A DNA stretch of 39,059 nt, taken from NCBI GenBank assembly GCA_013203045.1, contig JABMQN010000008.1, forward strand, positions 1 through 39,059. Direction: 5' to 3'. Source of the DNA: Chloroflexota bacterium (GTDB lineage Bacteria > Chloroflexota > Dehalococcoidia > SZUA-161 > SpSt-899). Made by a program: the position numbers and the translations under genes. How positions within the stretch are numbered: position 1 is the first letter of the stretch; each line of letters starts with the position of its first letter. Shown piece after piece: positions 8,655 through 16,742 of this stretch. Below the pieces are notes generated by a model. The model ran no database searches. It saw nothing but the letters and a program-made list of their open reading frames with translations, and had not been told where the DNA came from.

Positions 8655-9659
8655 ATGTCTGAAAATGATGTTTATGAAGAACTGGCTAAAATGATCGGCG
8701 AGGAAGATGTCGTGGGCATGCCGCCTACACCGGCGTTTATCGATGTTTTGCGATTGCAATTTGCCCCGGACGAAGCGGATTTGGCACTGAAAATTCATCT
8801 CTCCGGTGGTACTCTTGACGAGCTTTCCGAGCGACTGGGCATCGAAAAAACCAAGCTGTACGAGAAATTCATGGTCATGGCTGACAAAGGCACTATCATT
8901 TACGATCCGGCGGACGAGGACCCTGTTTACAGATGCGTGGGCATGACGGCCGGAGGCCTCACCGAAACTGGTGTCTGGGGAGGAATCCGGTTCCCTTATA
9001 CAGTGGAATTGGGCAAAGCTATCTATCGCGCCATGAGGGACCATTCCGAATTGGCCCTGGGTAAGCTGGGATTCCCTTACACACCAGTGTGGGCTGCCAA
9101 AATGGCCCTGCCGGAGGATGCCACTCCGGAAGAGGACCTTACCGAGGCAATCAAGGAAGCGGGTCACTGGAGCATCTCTCCATGTCCCTGCCGTATGGCC
9201 CGAGTACTCACGACTCCCGAAGATCCCTGCCAGCATATGTTGCATACATGCGTTCACACCGGTGCTCTGAGCAGGTGGGCAGTCAAACATGGAATGGCTC
9301 GTGAACTGACCCATGAACAAATGGTGGAACTACTGAGAGAGTGCAATGAAGATGGTCTGGTTCATACGATCAACATCTACGGGCAGATTTGTAATTGTTG
9401 CGAGGATTGCTGCGGTATTTTCGAAACATTCAAGATGGGGGCACCCACTTTCATTCCTTCCCCATTTATGGCGCAGGCTAATGAAGACACATGCACGGCC
9501 TGCGGTACCTGTGCAGAACGTTGCCCGGTGGATGCAATTGAGGTAGATGCCTTTGCCATCGTTAGCCAGGACAAATGTATTGGATGTGGGGTATGTGTTC
9601 CCACCTGTCCTGCCGATGCGATTAATCTGATTCGACGCCCCACACCTGAGCAAGCCTGA
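8655..9659 (+). CDS. Cys-rich iron-sulfur protein, long form 4
   Basis: 334 aa, slightly shorter at the C-terminus than forms 1-3. It keeps the wHTH-like N-terminus (GGTLDELSERLGIEKTKLYEKFMVMADKG), CPCRMARVLTTPEDPCQH, CNCCEDCC, and two complete cluster motifs CTACGTCAERCP and CIGCGVCVPTCP. AAGAGG precedes the ATG. Only 22 bp separate it from the AOR gene that follows, the classic position of an electron-transfer partner of an aldehyde oxidoreductase, so of the six copies this one has the clearest probable partner (inference from spacing). A long minus-strand ORF overlaps it but is a shadow. Confidence 0.85.
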   Translation: MSENDVYEELAKMIGEEDVVGMPPTPAFIDVLRLQFAPDEADLALKIHLSGGTLDELSERLGIEKTKLYEKFMVMADKGTIIYDPADEDPVYRCVGMTAGGLTETGVWGGIRFPYTVELGKAIYRAMRDHSELALGKLGFPYTPVWAAKMALPEDATPEEDLTEAIKEAGHWSISPCPCRMARVLTTPEDPCQHMLHTCVHTGALSRWAVKHGMARELTHEQMVELLRECNEDGLVHTINIYGQICNCCEDCCGIFETFKMGAPTFIPSPFMAQANEDTCTACGTCAERCPVDAIEVDAFAIVSQDKCIGCGVCVPTCPADAINLIRRPTPEQA

Positions 9660-9681
9660 GCCCCATCATTTTGGAAGTGAG

Positions 9682-11658
9682 ATGTCAACATTCGGATATG
9701 CCGGGAAGATTTTATGGGTAGATTTATCTTCCGGTGAAATAACTGAATCCCCCACTCACGATTATGCCGATAGGTTTCTTGGCGGCAGAGGTTTTGCTGC
9801 CAAAATCTATTGGGATGAAGTCCCCCCAGAAACCGAAACGTTTGATGAACGCAACACGCTGATATTTGTCTGTGGTCCTCTGTGCGGTCTTCCCGGCATC
9901 AGTAGTTCCAGATGGACAGTATGTGGCAAGTCACCAAAAAGCCCGGGGACATTCAACTATGGTAGCTTTGGTGGAACATGGGGAGCCGAGATGAAATTCG
10001 CCGGTTATGATGCCATTGTAGTTCAAGGGAAATCGGATAAACCGGTCTATTTGTCTATCAATGATGGAACCGCGGAATTGAAAGACGCCTCTAGTCTCTG
10101 GGGAAAAGGTGCTATTGAAACTCGGGAGATGTTGAAAGGTGAAATGGACAAATCGGTGAGAGTTGTGGCCATCGGCCCGGCTGGAGAAAACCTAGTAAAC
10201 TTTTCTCTCCTAACAGCTGATAACGAAGCTACTGGATCCGCTGGCCTTGGCGCCGTGATGGGTTCAAAGAAACTGAAAGCGATTGCGGTAAGGGGCACAA
10301 AGCGAAAAGTGAACGTAGCCCACCCAGAGAAATTCAAAGAGCTTCAGCACTATTTCCGAGATTCGGGCCGGAACTTCCCGGAATTCCTCAATCGATGGGT
10401 AAGAGATCCGTTTAATGAGTTCAAAATTGTCCCAGGCCCGGAGATGAAGAAGGACCCTTGCTATGGTTGCCTTGGCCGGTGCCCCAGAAAAGTCTATCAG
10501 GCCGCTGATGGGAGAACCGGTAAGTTCTTCTGCCACTCCGCCTATTTTTATCAACCCTGGGCAGACCGGTATTACGGGGACTGGAATGAGAATCCCAACG
10601 ATGTTCCCTTCAATGCTACACAGCTTTGTGATGATTATGGGCTTGAGGTGAAGGCTGTCGACCTTACCATAAGCTGGCTCCTAGCCTGTTATGAGGCCGG
10701 GATAATCACCGATGAGAGTATCGGCATACCGATATCAAAGCTTGGCAGTATGGAGTTTATTGAGACCCTGGTACAAAAGATTTCTTTCCGTGAGGGGTTC
10801 GGGGACCTTTTGGCGCAGGGAATCGACAAAGCAGCGGAGGCGTTGGGTCCAGCGGCCAAAGAACAAGTTGAACGCCAGGGCTATCTTTCCACTCACGGGG
10901 CCGATGTATTCGGGCCCCGAGTTTATATTGTCAGCGGACTGCTCTACGGAATGGAACCACGGCAACCCATCCAGCAACTGCATGAAGTAGCCTTCGTAGT
11001 TGCCAAATGGACCCTTGCAGCTATCCACGGTCCCGAGATGAGTCATGTATCCACAGAGGTGCTGCAGGCTATCGCTCGCAGATTCTGGGGAAGCGAATCG
11101 GCTGTCGATTTCTCCACTTACGAAGGTAAGGCATTGATGGCAAAGAAAATCCAGGATCGCCAGTACGTAAAAGAAAGTCTCATTCTGTGCGATTTCCTGT
11201 GGCCGGTAGTCGATCTCGAATCCAGTGAAGACCATGTTGGTGACCCTACACTCGAGAGCAGGATTCTCTCTGCTGTAACCGGAAATGAAGTTAGTGAGGA
11301 AGACCTTTACAAGATAGGCGAAAGGGTCTTTAATCTACAAAGAGCCATTCTGGTGAGAGAAGGGCACAGGGGAAGGGAATTTGATACACCACCAGAGCGC
11401 TGCTTTACCGTACCGGTAGAGTTTGATGTGGCTAGTCCCGATTGTCTGATGCCGGGCAAGAATGGCGAATTGATATCCCGAAAGGGAGCAGTGGTGGATA
11501 GGGAACAGTTTGAAAGAATGAAGGACGAATACTACAAAATCAGGCAGTGGGATGTTGCGACGGGCCTGCAGACAAGAAATCAACTGGAGGAATTGGACTT
11601 GGGTGACATAGCCAATGATCTTGAAAAACGAGGGCTTTTAGGTATAGGAGTACGATGA
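9682..11658 (+). CDS. Aldehyde:ferredoxin oxidoreductase (AOR) family tungstoenzyme, copy 1
   Basis: 658 aa. The N-terminus (GKILWVDLSSGEITES, RFLGGRGFAAKIYWDE) and SRWTVCGKSPKSPGTFNYGSFGGTWGAEMKFAGYDAIVVQGKS are standard AOR-family sequence. The cluster ligands are CYGCLGRC near residue 260 and Cys near 503 (LILCDFLWP), fitting the Cx2Cx3C...C pattern of the [4Fe-4S] site. The pterin-contact motif DxxGL is present as DDYGLE, but the second, usually DxxGLC before the last Cys, reads ESLILC. It therefore belongs to a divergent branch; relatives include classical AOR and BamB, the active-site subunit of class II benzoyl-CoA reductase. Expected to hold a tungsten bis-pterin and exchange electrons with the iron-sulfur protein encoded 22 bp upstream. 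Overlaps the kinase gene by ATGA. Confidence 0.87.
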   Translation: MSTFGYAGKILWVDLSSGEITESPTHDYADRFLGGRGFAAKIYWDEVPPETETFDERNTLIFVCGPLCGLPGISSSRWTVCGKSPKSPGTFNYGSFGGTWGAEMKFAGYDAIVVQGKSDKPVYLSINDGTAELKDASSLWGKGAIETREMLKGEMDKSVRVVAIGPAGENLVNFSLLTADNEATGSAGLGAVMGSKKLKAIAVRGTKRKVNVAHPEKFKELQHYFRDSGRNFPEFLNRWVRDPFNEFKIVPGPEMKKDPCYGCLGRCPRKVYQAADGRTGKFFCHSAYFYQPWADRYYGDWNENPNDVPFNATQLCDDYGLEVKAVDLTISWLLACYEAGIITDESIGIPISKLGSMEFIETLVQKISFREGFGDLLAQGIDKAAEALGPAAKEQVERQGYLSTHGADVFGPRVYIVSGLLYGMEPRQPIQQLHEVAFVVAKWTLAAIHGPEMSHVSTEVLQAIARRFWGSESAVDFSTYEGKALMAKKIQDRQYVKESLILCDFLWPVVDLESSEDHVGDPTLESRILSAVTGNEVSEEDLYKIGERVFNLQRAILVREGHRGREFDTPPERCFTVPVEFDVASPDCLMPGKNGELISRKGAVVDREQFERMKDEYYKIRQWDVATGLQTRNQLEELDLGDIANDLEKRGLLGIGVR

Positions 11659-12731
11659 TGACTGAAGGAAATACAGGAGAGTTGGAATCAATCCGGAAAG
11701 GTCTAACAGGCTGGCTTGAAACCCAGTGGAAGGATGCCGCCGAGCTGGAAGTATCCGGACTGAAAAAACCTGAAGTAGGCGCATCAAGCGAGACTCTATT
11801 CTTCGATGTCACATGGAAGGAGAAAGGTACACAGCAAACGAAAGCTCTGGTCGCACGTATAGGGACAACGTCTGGCCCTCAAGTTTTCCAGGTTTACGAT
11901 CTGGCAAAGCAATACAAAATCATGGATACCCTGGGGAAGACCGACGTATTAGTGCCACAATTGTACGGCCATGAGGATGATCCAGGTATCATCGGAGCAC
12001 CATTCTACCTTATGGGACGGATCGAGGGCAGGGTACCAATGGAAAGCCCCCCATATCACATGGAAGGTTGGTTGGGAGAGTGCACTCCGGAGGAACGATC
12101 CCAGCTATGGAAGAGCGGTATCGAAGCTTTTTCCAAAATTCACAAACTCGATTGGAAAGCGCAAGGTTTTGAATTTCTCGATCGGCCAGAGCGAGGGGAA
12201 AATCCACTTGATCAGGAACTCCATTTCTATCAGGAGTATTACGATTGGACCAGAGAAGGGCGAACTCATGCCCTGTGTGAAGAAGCCATGGCATGGCTCC
12301 AGGCCAATAAACCCCAGAATCAGGAACCGGTGAGTGTTCTTTGGGGAGACACCAAAATCGGGAATATGATTTTCCAGGGAACCAATTGTGCCGGACTTTT
12401 TGACTGGGAACTGGCTCACCTTGGTAACCCCATCGATGATGTAGCCTGGTATATGATGCTCGATAGATGCCTCAGTGAGGGTATCGGTGTTCCACGACTT
12501 TCGGGCTTGCTCAGTCGGGACGAGACGGTGGCGTATTGGGAGACAGTGAGTGGGATGAAAGCTGTAAATTTCGAGTACTATGAATTCTTAGCTTACTATC
12601 GGTTCTCGGTCATCATGTATCGAATTATATCGGTCCGCAAAGAAACCGGCGAATGGCCCGCTGACGATACCTATGATGTCTGGAATCTCGCAACTAACAT
12701 CCTTGAGAAAGAGATGGCTCTGCGACGGTAA
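11655..12731 (+). CDS. APH/ACAD10-type phosphotransferase
   Basis: 358 aa protein-kinase-like small-molecule kinase. The catalytic loop reads LWGDTKIGNMIF: the Brenner Asp and Asn are kept, while the usual His before GD is Trp, a variant I know from the acyl-CoA-dehydrogenase-associated branch of the family. The metal-binding Asp lies in GLFDWELAHLGNPIDDVAW. The N-lobe has FFDVTWKE and VARIGTTSGPQVFQVYDLAKQYKIMDTLG. Mammalian ACAD10/ACAD11 carry such a domain, which phosphorylates hydroxyacyl-CoAs to prepare elimination of the hydroxyl; a similar role on a pathway intermediate would suit this cluster (inference). ATGA overlap with the AOR gene implies translational coupling and a shared process. 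Aminoglycoside resistance is unlikely from the context. Confidence 0.82.
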   Translation: MMTEGNTGELESIRKGLTGWLETQWKDAAELEVSGLKKPEVGASSETLFFDVTWKEKGTQQTKALVARIGTTSGPQVFQVYDLAKQYKIMDTLGKTDVLVPQLYGHEDDPGIIGAPFYLMGRIEGRVPMESPPYHMEGWLGECTPEERSQLWKSGIEAFSKIHKLDWKAQGFEFLDRPERGENPLDQELHFYQEYYDWTREGRTHALCEEAMAWLQANKPQNQEPVSVLWGDTKIGNMIFQGTNCAGLFDWELAHLGNPIDDVAWYMMLDRCLSEGIGVPRLSGLLSRDETVAYWETVSGMKAVNFEYYEFLAYYRFSVIMYRIISVRKETGEWPADDTYDVWNLATNILEKEMALRR

Positions 12732-12750
12732 GATGGACATTCCAGACTAT

Positions 12751-12828
12751 TGTCATTCTGAACGAAGTGAAGAATCTTACCTTGAAGACTTGGAGATTCT
12801 TCAGTCGCGAAGCTCTTTCAGAATGACA
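12751..12828 (+). repeat. Palindromic repeat, TGTCATTCTGA family, copy 1
   Basis: Ends are TGTCATTC and GAATGACA as an exact inverted pair. Inside, GAACGAAGTGAAGAATCT pairs imperfectly with GGAGATTCTTCAGTCGCGAAGCTC. No ORF. The same arms recur at 19094-19172, so this is a dispersed family. It lies between the kinase gene and CrtC/AttH-like copy 2 and ends about 10 bp upstream of that gene's Shine-Dalgarno. Confidence 0.75.
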
Positions 12829-12851
12829 TACTGAACAAGGAGGCAATTTGT

Positions 12852-13943
12852 ATGCTCACAAAATACGATGAATTTCTTTGTCACCAGACCGTATCTACTT
12901 TCGATCACGTTGAGACCAGTGCCCGACAATGGACCGAGAGGGTTATTCTTCACACTCACGATACCAAAGGCAAATTTCATCTGAGTAATGGATTCGGCAT
13001 CTACCGCAATCGGAATATCATCGATGCCTACGCATGCCTCAATTTGGACGATCAGACCCAATACAATGTTAGAGCTTCCCGTGAACTTCTGAGTCAACCG
13101 GATGAACTCACGGTTGGGCCTTTCTCTTATGAAATCATAGAACCTCTTAAAAGAGTTCGTTACTCTCTGGCCGAGAATGAACATGATCTCAGCTACGACC
13201 TGGAGTTCGATGGAATCATGCCCTGTCACGAAGAGGATTTACAGTTCTTCCGAATCCGCGGGCGAGCCGAAGAGCATGTGGTGCGCTACGATCAGGTCGG
13301 CAGGGCAAGTGGATGGATCAAGGCTGGCGGGCAAAAATATGAAGTGGATAAGTCCAATTTCTATGTGGAAAGAGACCATTCTTGGGGATTGAGACGAGAT
13401 GGTGTTCCAGAAGTTGGTGTCCAACCGGGTGATATTCCTGAGGGATATCTATACAGTTGGGCCGTGATGCAATTCCCCACGTGGGGCGCTGCATATCACA
13501 TAAGAGAGCTCTGGGATGGCACCCCACTTCTTTCCAGTGGTGGGGTGTTCTATTCGTATGGAAGCCAGAAAGAGGAGTTGAAAGTCAACAAGATCGAACA
13601 CGATTTTCAATTCCTGCCCAAAAGGAGGAAGGCCGCTTCAGGTCGAGTAAAGCTTCATACTTCCGATGGTTCCACTGTTGATATTTCAATGAGACCTCTT
13701 TCATATGCTTGCCTAAAAGCAGGCGGCTATTTCGGGCATAACGGTTTTGTCCACGGCCAATGGATGGGAGAAAACTGGAGTGACGGATACAAGCTGGATT
13801 TGACCGATCCTGCGGTTCTTGACGATGTCTCTTTCCTCGATAACACATCTTGCGAGTTGAAGTGCGGTGATGAAATCGGTTATGGAGTATTGGAGCTGGT
13901 CGTGGTTGGCAAATACCCTCGATATGGATATGAAGGGTATTAG
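12852..13943 (+). CDS. CrtC/AttH-like (lipocalin-like beta-barrel) protein, copy 2
   Basis: 363 aa paralog of the gene at 1372. Both begin MLTKYDEFLCHQTVSTFDH, share RDHSWGLR versus RDRSWGIR, FFRIRGRAEEHVVRYDQVGRASGWIK, and close with LVVVGKYPRYGYEGY. AAGGAGG lies at a good distance before the ATG. No signal peptide, membrane span or cysteine cluster. Two members of one uncharacterised family bracketing the iron-sulfur/AOR block suggest the block was assembled by duplication. The strict conservation at both termini suggests structural roles for the ends. Function unknown; hydratase or ligand-binding roles known for CrtC/AttH-like folds are the best guess. Confidence 0.7.
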   Translation: MLTKYDEFLCHQTVSTFDHVETSARQWTERVILHTHDTKGKFHLSNGFGIYRNRNIIDAYACLNLDDQTQYNVRASRELLSQPDELTVGPFSYEIIEPLKRVRYSLAENEHDLSYDLEFDGIMPCHEEDLQFFRIRGRAEEHVVRYDQVGRASGWIKAGGQKYEVDKSNFYVERDHSWGLRRDGVPEVGVQPGDIPEGYLYSWAVMQFPTWGAAYHIRELWDGTPLLSSGGVFYSYGSQKEELKVNKIEHDFQFLPKRRKAASGRVKLHTSDGSTVDISMRPLSYACLKAGGYFGHNGFVHGQWMGENWSDGYKLDLTDPAVLDDVSFLDNTSCELKCGDEIGYGVLELVVVGKYPRYGYEGY

Positions 13944-14002
13944 TTCATCATAACAACTGCAAACAATATGGTAATCATAAAATCGAATCTGCAAAAGGAG
14001 AC

Positions 14003-15163
14003 ATGGAAATCATGAGACATCTGAGTATATTGGGTTTTATCTGTTTAGTAGTAGTCCTTGTTACCAGTATAATCGCGTGCGATTCCGATAGCGATTGTGA
14101 TTGTACGGAACCAGTCTCAACTGAAGAAACGATTTCAATTACAGAGACTCCAAAAGTTGAACAACTACCTGATACCAGCGAAATTATGCCAACTGAAACC
14201 ATTGAGGAGATATTTGTGAGTGACCTTATGTTAGAGGGAGCGGCACCGTGGACATCCACTAATTTTACAAATGACTCAGAGGACTTTCAATTTGCCATTG
14301 TCTCTGATCGTGCTGGGATACATAGGCCAGGAGTATTTGCAGGAGCGATGGATCAGCTAAATCTGCTTCAACCCGAGTTTGTGATAAACATCGGTGACTT
14401 GATTGAGGGCTATACTGAGGATGAAGTTGAATTAAATAAGATGTGGGAAGAAGTTGACGGAATGATCGACAGCCTGGAAATGCCGTTCTTCCGCGTGGTG
14501 GGCAATCATGATATGGGGAATGACTTCATGCGGCAAGACTGGTTGAACCGATACGGGAAAGACTATTATCACTTCGTTTACAAGAATGCGTTATTCCTCT
14601 GTATTTCAACAGAAGATCCTCCGAGCCCTCTCCCCATAGAGACATTGGAACAGCTCAAATGGTTTGTGGATTTCATGGAAAACGATCCTGAAGCAGCGGT
14701 TCAAATGGCCTTGGATTACTATGGCAACAAAAGCGAATATGAAGAAGATGCCGAAGACTATAGTGCTACAGAAGTAGCCAATATCAGTAATGAACAAGTC
14801 GAGTACTTTCTGAATGTCATCGAAGAGAATCAAGATGTACGATGGACCTATGTGTTCCTGCATAAACCAGCCTGGAGAGAGGAATACCAAAGCTCGAACT
14901 ATACCACGATCGTTCAAGCATTGGGTGACAGACCATATACCGTGTTTGCAGGGCATGAACACAAATATCAGTACGAGGAAATAGGTGGCCGGGACCACAT
15001 TATACTTGGAGCTACCGGTGGTTTGATGAAAGGTGCCGGACCAGCATATATTGATCACATTTCCTGGGTAACGATGTCTGATGATGGTCCGGAGATCAGT
15101 AACCTTAAACTGGATGGGATTTTCGGGAAAATGGTAGAACTTGATGATGACTCTGATTCTTAA
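14003..15163 (+). CDS. Calcineurin-like metallophosphoesterase, lipoprotein
   Basis: 386 aa. The N-terminus is a lipoprotein signal (LVVVLVTSIIAC), followed by an acidic, Ser/Thr-rich linker, so the enzyme should be anchored outside the membrane. Phosphoesterase motifs in order: FAIVSDRAG (motif I; Asp kept, the usual DxH His replaced by Arg), INIGDLIEG (GDxxxG), VVGNHDMG (GNHD), FLHKPAW (metal His), and FAGHEHKYQ (GHxH). It probably hydrolyses a phosphomono- or diester; the altered first motif may weaken one metal site. Start is uncertain: AAAAGGAG is 2 nt before ATG 14003 and 11 nt before ATG 14012. No functional tie to its neighbours is obvious; it ends about 190 bp before the regulator gene. 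Confidence 0.82.
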   Translation: MEIMRHLSILGFICLVVVLVTSIIACDSDSDCDCTEPVSTEETISITETPKVEQLPDTSEIMPTETIEEIFVSDLMLEGAAPWTSTNFTNDSEDFQFAIVSDRAGIHRPGVFAGAMDQLNLLQPEFVINIGDLIEGYTEDEVELNKMWEEVDGMIDSLEMPFFRVVGNHDMGNDFMRQDWLNRYGKDYYHFVYKNALFLCISTEDPPSPLPIETLEQLKWFVDFMENDPEAAVQMALDYYGNKSEYEEDAEDYSATEVANISNEQVEYFLNVIEENQDVRWTYVFLHKPAWREEYQSSNYTTIVQALGDRPYTVFAGHEHKYQYEEIGGRDHIILGATGGLMKGAGPAYIDHISWVTMSDDGPEISNLKLDGIFGKMVELDDDSDS

Positions 15164-15182
15164 TTTTGTTTACGTAAGAAAG

Positions 15183-15211
15183 TTGCTGGGTTCTACTGAA
15201 AAGCGTATAAT
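15183..15211 (+). promoter_or_regulatory. Sigma-70-type promoter (TTGCTG-N17-TATAAT)
   Basis: TTGCTG at 15183-15188 and a perfect TATAAT at 15206-15211 with 17 nt between them. Predicted start of transcription is near 15218. It would drive the structured RNA below and, by read-through, the PAS-LuxR regulator. Confidence 0.6.
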
Positions 15212-15217
15212 ACTGGC

Positions 15218-15330
15218 ACCCAACTTCGCTGCTCAGACTGCCGAGCAAAACGAAGTTCATGAAAACTGACGATTTGGCTTGAACCAAAGCTCATAAACGA
15301 TTGCGAGTTAGCTCGTTTGTGAGCTTTTTT
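15218..15330 (+). ncRNA. Candidate small RNA or 5' leader with three hairpins
   Basis: Between a good promoter and an intrinsic terminator lie about 113 nt with ordered folding potential. Hairpin 1 pairs AACTTCG (15222-15228) with CGAAGTT (15251-15257), with an inner GCTC/GAGC helix. Hairpin 2 pairs TTTGG (15273-15277) with CCAAA (15284-15288). The third is the terminator stem. Bases AAA at 15286-15288 can belong to either hairpin 2 or the terminator extension, which would permit a switch. No convincing small ORF. Either a free-standing small RNA or an attenuator-type leader of the regulator gene that begins 24 nt after the T run. It matches no RNA family I can name. Confidence 0.45.
15288..15330 (+). 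terminator. Intrinsic terminator upstream of the PAS-LuxR gene
   Basis: AGCTCATAAACGA (15288-15300) pairs with TCGTTTGTGAGCT (15313-15325) with one G-U pair, followed by a run of T to 15330. It lies downstream of the phosphoesterase gene and of the promoter at 15183, but before the start codon at 15355, so it could act as an attenuator. Confidence 0.8.
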
Positions 15331-15354
15331 ATGTGTGAGTTGGAGGATATCCTA

Positions 15355-16668
15355 ATGATTGATACCCCATCATATGAAGAGCTGGGACGACGTCTGAATG
15401 AGATGGAAAAACAAAATACTTCTCTCATCGAGACAATTGAAAAATTGCGGGAGAGTGAGGAGCGGCTTAAAACTATTTTCGAGAATGCTGATGATCACAT
15501 TGCCTACATCGGGCTGGATGACAGGATCATTGACGTTAATCACAAATTTGAGGATATCTTCGGGCACAACAGAGATGACGTTCTAGGTAAGAAGTTTTAC
15601 GAATTCAGTGTGCTGAGTCCAGAGGATTGGCAAAGGAGCCTGGAGTATACCCGGGGAGCGATCGGGGAAGACCCGGGGCACAGTCCGGTACTGGAGTTTG
15701 AAGCTGTTGCCAAAGATGGTCGCAAAGTCTATTTGGAAGTGAATCCCAGAGCGGTAGTCAAAGACGGTGAAATCGTCGGGTTTCTCTCGATTACCCGAGA
15801 TATTACGGAACGTAGACGTGCGGAGGACGCACTACGCGAGAGTGAAGAGAAATTTAAAACCATTTTTGAGAATGCCAATGATCATATTGTGTATATTGAT
15901 GTTGATGGTACAGTGATCGATATTAATCAAGCGTTCGAAGATATTCTTGGCTATAAACGTGAGGAAGTAATTGGGAAAAAATTCTACGAATTTGAGGCGT
16001 TGAATTTGGGAGATTGGCAAAAAGCCATTGATGCAGCTAACGATTTGCTGGAAGGTAAATCTGTAGAAGATCAGGTGTTTGAGTTTGAAGCTATCGCAAG
16101 TGATGGCAGAACGATATACATAGAAGTAAATCCCAAGGCGGTGGTGAAAGATGGCCGGATCGTGGGTGTCCTTGCTATTACACGGGATGTTACTGCGCGT
16201 AAACAAGAGCGTGACGACTTGGAGGAATTGGTGAAAGAACGGACTTCTAACCTTGAAGAAGCCAACACGGCGTTGCGCGTCATGCTTAAAAAAGCTGAAG
16301 AAGTGAAAACCGAGATGGAAGACAGAATTCTATTCAATGTGAAGGAATTCGTATTCCCGTATTTGGAGAGACTTAAAAGAAGTCCTCTAAGCGAAATACA
16401 GATGACGCATTTGGAAAATCTGGAAGAAAACCTCAATGATATCACTTCCCCATTCCTCCATGGTATATCCACACGATATATGAGGCTTACACCCACTGAA
16501 ATACAAGTGGCGAATCATATCAAGCAAGGCAAAACAACCAAAGAAACTGCTCAACTGCTGAATATGTCTCCGAGGACAATCGAAACACACCGATATAACA
16601 TAAGGACCAAACTCGGTGTTAAAAATGAGAAGGTGAACCTCAGGACCTATCTTTCATCATTCGTATAA
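15355..16668 (+). CDS. PAS-PAS-LuxR transcriptional regulator
   Basis: 437 aa from ATG 15355, chosen because TGGAGG lies about 9 nt upstream; the track start 15301 is a TTG inside the terminator region. Order: short coiled coil (about residues 5-35), PAS domain 1 (FKTIFENA-type start near 38, ending in FLSITRDITERRRAEDAL), PAS domain 2 (FENANDHIVYIDVDGTVIDINQAFEDILGY, ending GVLAITRDVTARKQ), a coiled coil with KERTSNLEEANTALRVMLKKAEE, and a C-terminal LuxR/GerE helix-turn-helix (LTPTEIQVANHIKQGKTTKETAQLLNMSPRTIETHRYNIRTKLGV). The two PAS domains look like internal duplicates. It should sense a small ligand or redox state and control nearby operons. The direct repeats after it, upstream of the short iron-sulfur genes, are candidate sites. 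Confidence 0.88.
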   Translation: MIDTPSYEELGRRLNEMEKQNTSLIETIEKLRESEERLKTIFENADDHIAYIGLDDRIIDVNHKFEDIFGHNRDDVLGKKFYEFSVLSPEDWQRSLEYTRGAIGEDPGHSPVLEFEAVAKDGRKVYLEVNPRAVVKDGEIVGFLSITRDITERRRAEDALRESEEKFKTIFENANDHIVYIDVDGTVIDINQAFEDILGYKREEVIGKKFYEFEALNLGDWQKAIDAANDLLEGKSVEDQVFEFEAIASDGRTIYIEVNPKAVVKDGRIVGVLAITRDVTARKQERDDLEELVKERTSNLEEANTALRVMLKKAEEVKTEMEDRILFNVKEFVFPYLERLKRSPLSEIQMTHLENLEENLNDITSPFLHGISTRYMRLTPTEIQVANHIKQGKTTKETAQLLNMSPRTIETHRYNIRTKLGVKNEKVNLRTYLSSFV

Positions 16669-16682
16669 TACTTAGAATTAAC

Positions 16683-16702
16683 TAGTCATTATATAGTCAT
16701 TA
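16683..16702 (+). promoter_or_regulatory. Direct repeat TAGTCATTA x2
   Basis: TAGTCATTA occurs at 16683-16691 and again at 16694-16702, one turn of DNA apart (11-bp period), in the gap after the regulator gene. This is a plausible binding site for a dimeric regulator; no known box is recognised. Confidence 0.35.
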
Positions 16703-16742
16703 GTAAAGTATATAGGGTATCAGGTTAGCACTATGGTTGGTA

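Noticed and set aside
8589-9320. 243-aa minus-strand ORF
   Set aside because: Antisense to long iron-sulfur form 4, whose cluster motifs are unmistakable; no Shine-Dalgarno and no recognisable domain.
11655-12731. Aminoglycoside resistance kinase
   Set aside because: The sequence and coupling to an AOR gene fit the ACAD10-like metabolic branch, not a resistance determinant.
12801-13229. 142-aa minus-strand ORF over CrtC/AttH-like copy 2
   Set aside because: The same antisense pattern occurs over copy 1 (1495-1953); both arise from codon use in the conserved sense gene.
14606-15058. 150-aa minus-strand ORF
   Set aside because: Antisense to the phosphoesterase, hydrophobic mixed sequence without domain or start signal.
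15301-15354. N-terminal extension of the PAS-LuxR ORF
   Set aside because: Translates the terminator stem from a TTG; the ATG at 15355 has a proper Shine-Dalgarno.
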